A stretch of 27,707 nt of DNA from Bacteroidales bacterium (GTDB lineage Bacteria > Bacteroidota > Bacteroidia > Bacteroidales > Paludibacteraceae), in contig JAGHSG010000053.1 of assembly GCA_018066005.1 (NCBI GenBank), positions 1 to 27,707 on the forward strand, given 5' to 3'. The notes under the pieces are model-generated. The model did not search any database. It was not told the origin of the DNA and was given only the letters and a program-made list of their open reading frames with translations. Position 1 is the first letter of the stretch. The number at the start of each line of letters is the position of its first letter. The translations under genes were made by a program, and so were the position numbers. Positions 26,301-27,707 of the stretch are shown in pieces.

Positions 26301-27618
26301 CATGAATATCATCGCAAGACTTAAAAGCAGTCGTTGCTTCGTGCGTAGCTTTGAAGGTTATCTTATCTGTTTTTTGTGCATCGCCTAAAACAGTTACACG
26401 CATAGATACCGTCTTACCGCTGGTCGTTTGTGTACCAACTTGGATATTATTGCCGGTAATAGTTACCGTTGGTGCACCGGATTCGCAAGTACACGTGATA
26501 TCATAATATCCACCCGGGTATAAAGGAGTATCCAGTCCCTCTACACCATCAATAGTCCATGTATATTTAGGACAGGGGTTCTGCACAATCACCTGCGCAT
26601 AGGTGGTATAAACGCCATCGGGACAGTTATCGGTAGTGATGAAGCAGTAATAGGTATAATCCGAACCATCCACACTGGTATTGGGGTGGCAAGTCTTGGA
26701 TGTACCGCCTTGACCGGTATATTTAACTGCCGTACTTTCACCTTTGGAGGTCTCGTAGTAATACCACTGATACTTCACGCCGGTCAAATTACCACTCTTT
26801 TCCTTAGCCACCAAAACGGTATCTTTTCCTACAGGAACGGTCTGCGTCTTAGGATCCAATGGGAAAAAGAACGGGCAGCATTGGTCATCATTCACGCTAC
26901 ATGGTGCCGAATAACCTTTACTGACTACATAGTGGTCTTTATCATAGAAGATATATGTACCCGGAGTTTGTTCCTCAGTAGTGAACTCGGCACCGGTTTT
27001 TGTTCCCGTATAAGGAGCAAACACAAAGAACGGCTCATTATCTTTGGCACTATACCATTCATCTTTATAACTCCACACACTGCCTTTTTGATAGTCCGCA
27101 CTCGGGGTAATAGGAAAGCAACGGTCACTGAACAAAGTAGCCGACTCAAAGATACGAGTATATATCTTCGTCTGTGCCCCGATAGCCGGAGTGGGGTTAT
27201 TGCCACCATTCTTCATTTCGAATTGGGCAAAATTGTACATGGCACCATATATATTATCGCGTATGTGCCACAAACGTGCTCTGTTATCCGTGTATTCGTT
27301 ACCACGGTCGTTAAGGAACGTGTTCAAACTGACAACGGTATTATCCACCGGGTAATTTACGCCACCTGCAGATTGGGCATTCTTTACCCAACTCTCGTAT
27401 GGCGTGCCGGTCAAGTCAATAGCAAGAACGAACGTCTCGTCATACTCCATGCCGTTGGACTCAGCCCACGTGTTTTTCTCACAGTCCCACTTAACGATGT
27501 AATAACCATCTTTACCTACCGGTTGGTTAGGCAAACGATGTTCTCCCGCCATGACGGAACTACCTGCGAGCAGCCCCACCAGAGCCAGTCGCAAAAATAA
27601 ATTTTTCTTCATACGCAT
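20308..27618 (-). CDS. Giant secreted Ig-repeat protein (putative adhesin or surface-layer protein)
   Basis: A 2436-residue exported protein with a signal peptide (about 1-24, ending SVMAG). After a unique N-terminal region (to about 345), two module types alternate six times between about 349 and 1913. One begins [YF]TWxIDG and continues PGGWY or AGGWY, CTxxGAP; the other is a bacterial Ig-like (BIG_2) domain with IHSINxxxTYTSSD, ATVDxTTGxV and GCF[DK]G. Two further modules of about 150-190 residues, at about 445-600 and 1025-1215, share W..I.TGEQ, NVFY and KYVYRG and faintly resemble ricin-type lectins. The C-terminal part has an ARAPRRAAAED segment (about 2250), GWDGRKM (about 2300) and a 30-residue tail with YIIHGHLMIVQDGVWYNAVG, a pattern I associate with Bacteroidales exported proteins, possibly a sorting tail. 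The start (MRMKK) forms TAATG with the upstream stop. No enzyme motif was recognised. Confidence 0.88.
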   Translation of the reverse strand: MRMKKNLFLRLALVGLLAGSSVMAGEHRLPNQPVGKDGYYIVKWDCEKNTWAESNGMEYDETFVLAIDLTGTPYESWVKNAQSAGGVNYPVDNTVVSLNTFLNDRGNEYTDNRARLWHIRDNIYGAMYNFAQFEMKNGGNNPTPAIGAQTKIYTRIFESATLFSDRCFPITPSADYQKGSVWSYKDEWYSAKDNEPFFVFAPYTGTKTGAEFTTEEQTPGTYIFYDKDHYVVSKGYSAPCSVNDDQCCPFFFPLDPKTQTVPVGKDTVLVAKEKSGNLTGVKYQWYYYETSKGESTAVKYTGQGGTSKTCHPNTSVDGSDYTYYCFITTDNCPDGVYTTYAQVIVQNPCPKYTWTIDGVEGLDTPLYPGGYYDITCTCESGAPTVTITGNNIQVGTQTTSGKTVSMRVTVLGDAQKTDKITFKATHEATTAFKSCDDIHEIPVGNCENGLAYTMQGFNGNGKYVIADDGKVILGTAVTDKTDMWQPISTGEQVNGNDVFYLRNVGTGEYLYRGPVQDTKNDNIDFAEPLTSAVNGMTADYKWFFHREGGDKRYIYLMNVAGWTGNWQNSFALHNRGWADKYCKGGNEPKYELRICDPEMKVGELTNYSGSSEMRMENDPYNTNNWQLKEVYEAPEHIQTTIGWNGTAPVSPVELSAGGTCTYTGKRTDAIHSINQTFTYTSSDPSIATVDATTGTVTAVASGTVTITAKLEDVGCFDGDTITYQVKVKGCSDFTWAIDGTEGLETKMYPGGWYMVSCTSEDGAPTITVTGTGVTTETATKKDNTTTMKVILSGTATGDMAFKATFKASGLDCKDEQSVTVSQCPETHFTTTVDWNGTAPEAKVEASIGDEMTYAIKRTDEVHSINAAITYTSSNEEVATVDANGKVIVKGPGTTTITATLEDAGCFDGADKTYEIHVKGCPEFTWMTDGTAADWEKDKMYPGGWYLVSCTTEDGAPEITVSGTGVKTEAVSKTGNTTTIKVILTGEAQPKTDITFTASLTTGAGLSCSDVQKLTISECTTSGVESRKIEWFNYNKPGEEWPQYWIHDGAPVFLRDNEGVLEADIEHSDGLDQWYIIPTGEQIAGQNVFYMQNVKTLKYVYRGSVHGNQGGDWEYAEALLNSTLPTSDNAKKDYKWVLYEYNNDTAIVCANGFTGTDAEFKTNHTAYTLHVRNWEASGLFSNPNIPKPRMVCGKTAGETGSPVFYYKGYTITKPVVTFATEVKWKGTAPADTVDVTKGGTYTYTIERKDTLHSINEKITYESNNPSFATVDPTTGQVTIVGDEGEATITASLEGVGCFDGAELSYVVRIIRVCPEYTWTIDGQADKPMYAGGWYEIGCTTQAGAPDESKISVSGTGVSMIGTPITTGDVTTFKIYLDATATGDITFSAENFANATYKVCPKDTMITIADCPTPTPAELQTKVIWTGTAPVSPIEVEQGQELTFTAQRDNNDGIHSYNSVVTYSCEVTDGDANFATVDATTGKVTINGDKGKAIITATLEDIGCFKGASISYEVQITTECPYYTWYIDGNKITASQPAVMYAGGWYILGCTTDAGAPTKFDITGNGITLSDTITMGDVTTIKVTLSATASGEIKLRAENKEVGSYILCPDSLLFNISDCPATTPAELMTTAAWVGTAPEAIIYANPAATYTYTIERTDAIHSINKDIHYESTNTTVATVDATTGVVTVNEEESGETTIMAILEDAGCFKGDTLSYVIKMKECPEVTWTIDGQAGLTKPLYAGGWYEISATAVTGAPTLTITGTDVVAEAPTTSGNTTTVKITLLGTATGDITMQAANAEAETYKACTDEQIVAMASCAAATEAEIQTALRWVGQTPDAVITTKKGATYTYAAERSDELHSINKTITYTSSDETVATVDNNGHVQVIAELGEATITVELEEVGCFKSAVLTYIIKAHPDYLTFDDNNGTGVWSAPLNWWPDYNRLPNETDSATIAAPCQVDITSARTYYLTFTVADGYDITVLPTGALTIVGTLTNATDGDILIQSNENGTGTFVMSELNTNVPAEVQFYCRAFDGDKDRPTWQYIGMPLKDNTKPATWYTAPNAQYYTWGDTPNMVVGGNWEERTGNATYSLPQFNGICLTQQEKTTYTYKGLLCDPQTRNVGLPLNNQGEYPMFCFVANSWTAPIRIADLENSDFEDADATVYIMNTGTFKEARNQQGNESLTGQAKLNGQYNAIPVHAAPYLSDALQVIPSMQGFFVRRQGQVNTTSPTNLSLDYKKLIYDVNYNLSTESARAPRRAAAEDGIRTLHLMVENAYWADAVDMLEGEAFTEGFDQGWDGRKMQGHDTKVSLSVQTVDGNMAVAALNDWENVPLAFKGMKGLPYTFTISNVDATDLYLYDQLTDTYTALQNGATYSFEAGKSEENDRFYIRRIAAKQGSQNSEEVVPSIDGKYIIHGHLMIVQDGVWYNAVGTKMHNLQ
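21880..26575 (-). repeat. Six paired Ig-like module repeats in the giant gene
   Basis: The TWxIDG modules begin near residues 349, 730, 920, 1312, 1517 and 1720; the BIG_2-like modules begin near 636, 823, 1217, 1417, 1625 and 1823. The usual pair is about 200 residues. The first and third TWxIDG modules are followed by the lectin-like insertions. Cysteines sit at fixed places (GCF, C near the TW start, SC or GC before GAP, and a C-P at the module boundary), so each pair can form disulfides. Confidence 0.8.
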
Positions 27619-27707
27619 TAGAATGGATGATAACCTGGTTTATTACTTACTCGTTGGGGCGCAAAGCCCGGTTCTGCTTGCGGACTGGTAGCCAGACCCA
27701 TCAAGAG
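27618..27707 (-). CDS. 3' end of an upstream gene coupled to the giant gene (partial)
   Basis: On the minus strand a frame is open from the window edge for 29 codons and ends with TAA at 27620-27618, whose last base is the A of the giant gene's ATG (TAATG). The visible residues begin LLMGLATSPQAEPGFAPQ and end with KPGYHPF. LLMGLATSPQA looks like the end of a signal peptide, in which case the gene could encode a very short exported peptide, but the start is outside the window. I do not recognise the product; the coding call rests on the open frame and the stop-start overlap. Confidence 0.5.
   Translation of the reverse strand, partial: LLMGLATSPQAEPGFAPQRVSNKPGYHPF

Noticed and set aside
21880..26575. 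Regularly spaced repeats as a CRISPR array
   Set aside because: The period is about 600 bp, the repeats are diverged and in frame, and they encode protein modules.
26686..27600. Plus-strand 304-codon open frame
   Set aside because: Antisense of the N-terminal part of the giant gene, which has a signal peptide and a clear module structure on the minus strand.

Overview
The window looks like a chromosomal segment of an uncultured member of Bacteroidota, most likely order Bacteroidales. Three things suggest this. Two good promoters fit the Bacteroidota pattern TTG-N19/20-TAnnTTTG. Translation starts lack Shine-Dalgarno sequences and sit behind A/T-rich leaders. The gene content is typical: a GldA-type ABC ATPase, an OmpA protein of the 'GHAS.EGN' type, LTA-synthase-like phosphoglycerol transferases and giant secreted Ig-repeat proteins. 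I saw no tRNA, rRNA, CRISPR array or transposase.

Region 1 (1-2686, + strand) is the end of a surface-glycan operon: a cut GT2 glycosyltransferase, a GT4 glycosyltransferase and an O-antigen ligase/polymerase, joined by ATGA overlaps. It collides tail-to-tail, with a 56-bp coding overlap, with region 2. Region 2 (2631-9156, - strand) reads grpE, dnaJ, a full-length LTA-synthase-like protein, a second LTA-synthase-like protein split into two ATGA-coupled ORFs (membrane half and sulfatase half), then another GT4. Chaperone and envelope genes are therefore in one apparent transcription unit. DnaJ carries a Cys-to-Trp change at a zinc ligand. The 327-bp stretch upstream of grpE (9157-9483) has no gene but holds a foldable leader, a long imperfect inverted repeat and a short tandem repeat.

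Region 3 (9484-11852, - strand) is a compact operon of an ABC ATPase, ruvB and a YjjG-like HAD phosphatase. It is divergent from region 4, with a 162-bp intergenic region holding two face-away promoters and a pair of 10-bp palindromes between them.

Region 4 (12015-20196, + strand) is the most distinctive part: an apparent four-gene surface operon. It encodes an outer-membrane protein with an STN domain, a beta-barrel and an OmpA peptidoglycan-binding domain; two paralogous secreted proteins, the larger matching the smaller plus three inserted ~145-residue tandem repeats; and a stand-alone barrel related to the barrel of the first gene. It ends at a strong 14-bp-stem terminator shared with the convergent giant gene.

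Region 5 (20308-27707, - strand) is a 2436-residue secreted protein made of six alternating pairs of Ig-like modules with two inserted lectin-like modules, plus the 3' end of an upstream gene coupled to it by a TAATG overlap. Regions 4 and 5 together look like a locus for building and anchoring large cell-surface proteins. The function of regions 4 and 5 is inferred from architecture, not demonstrated.
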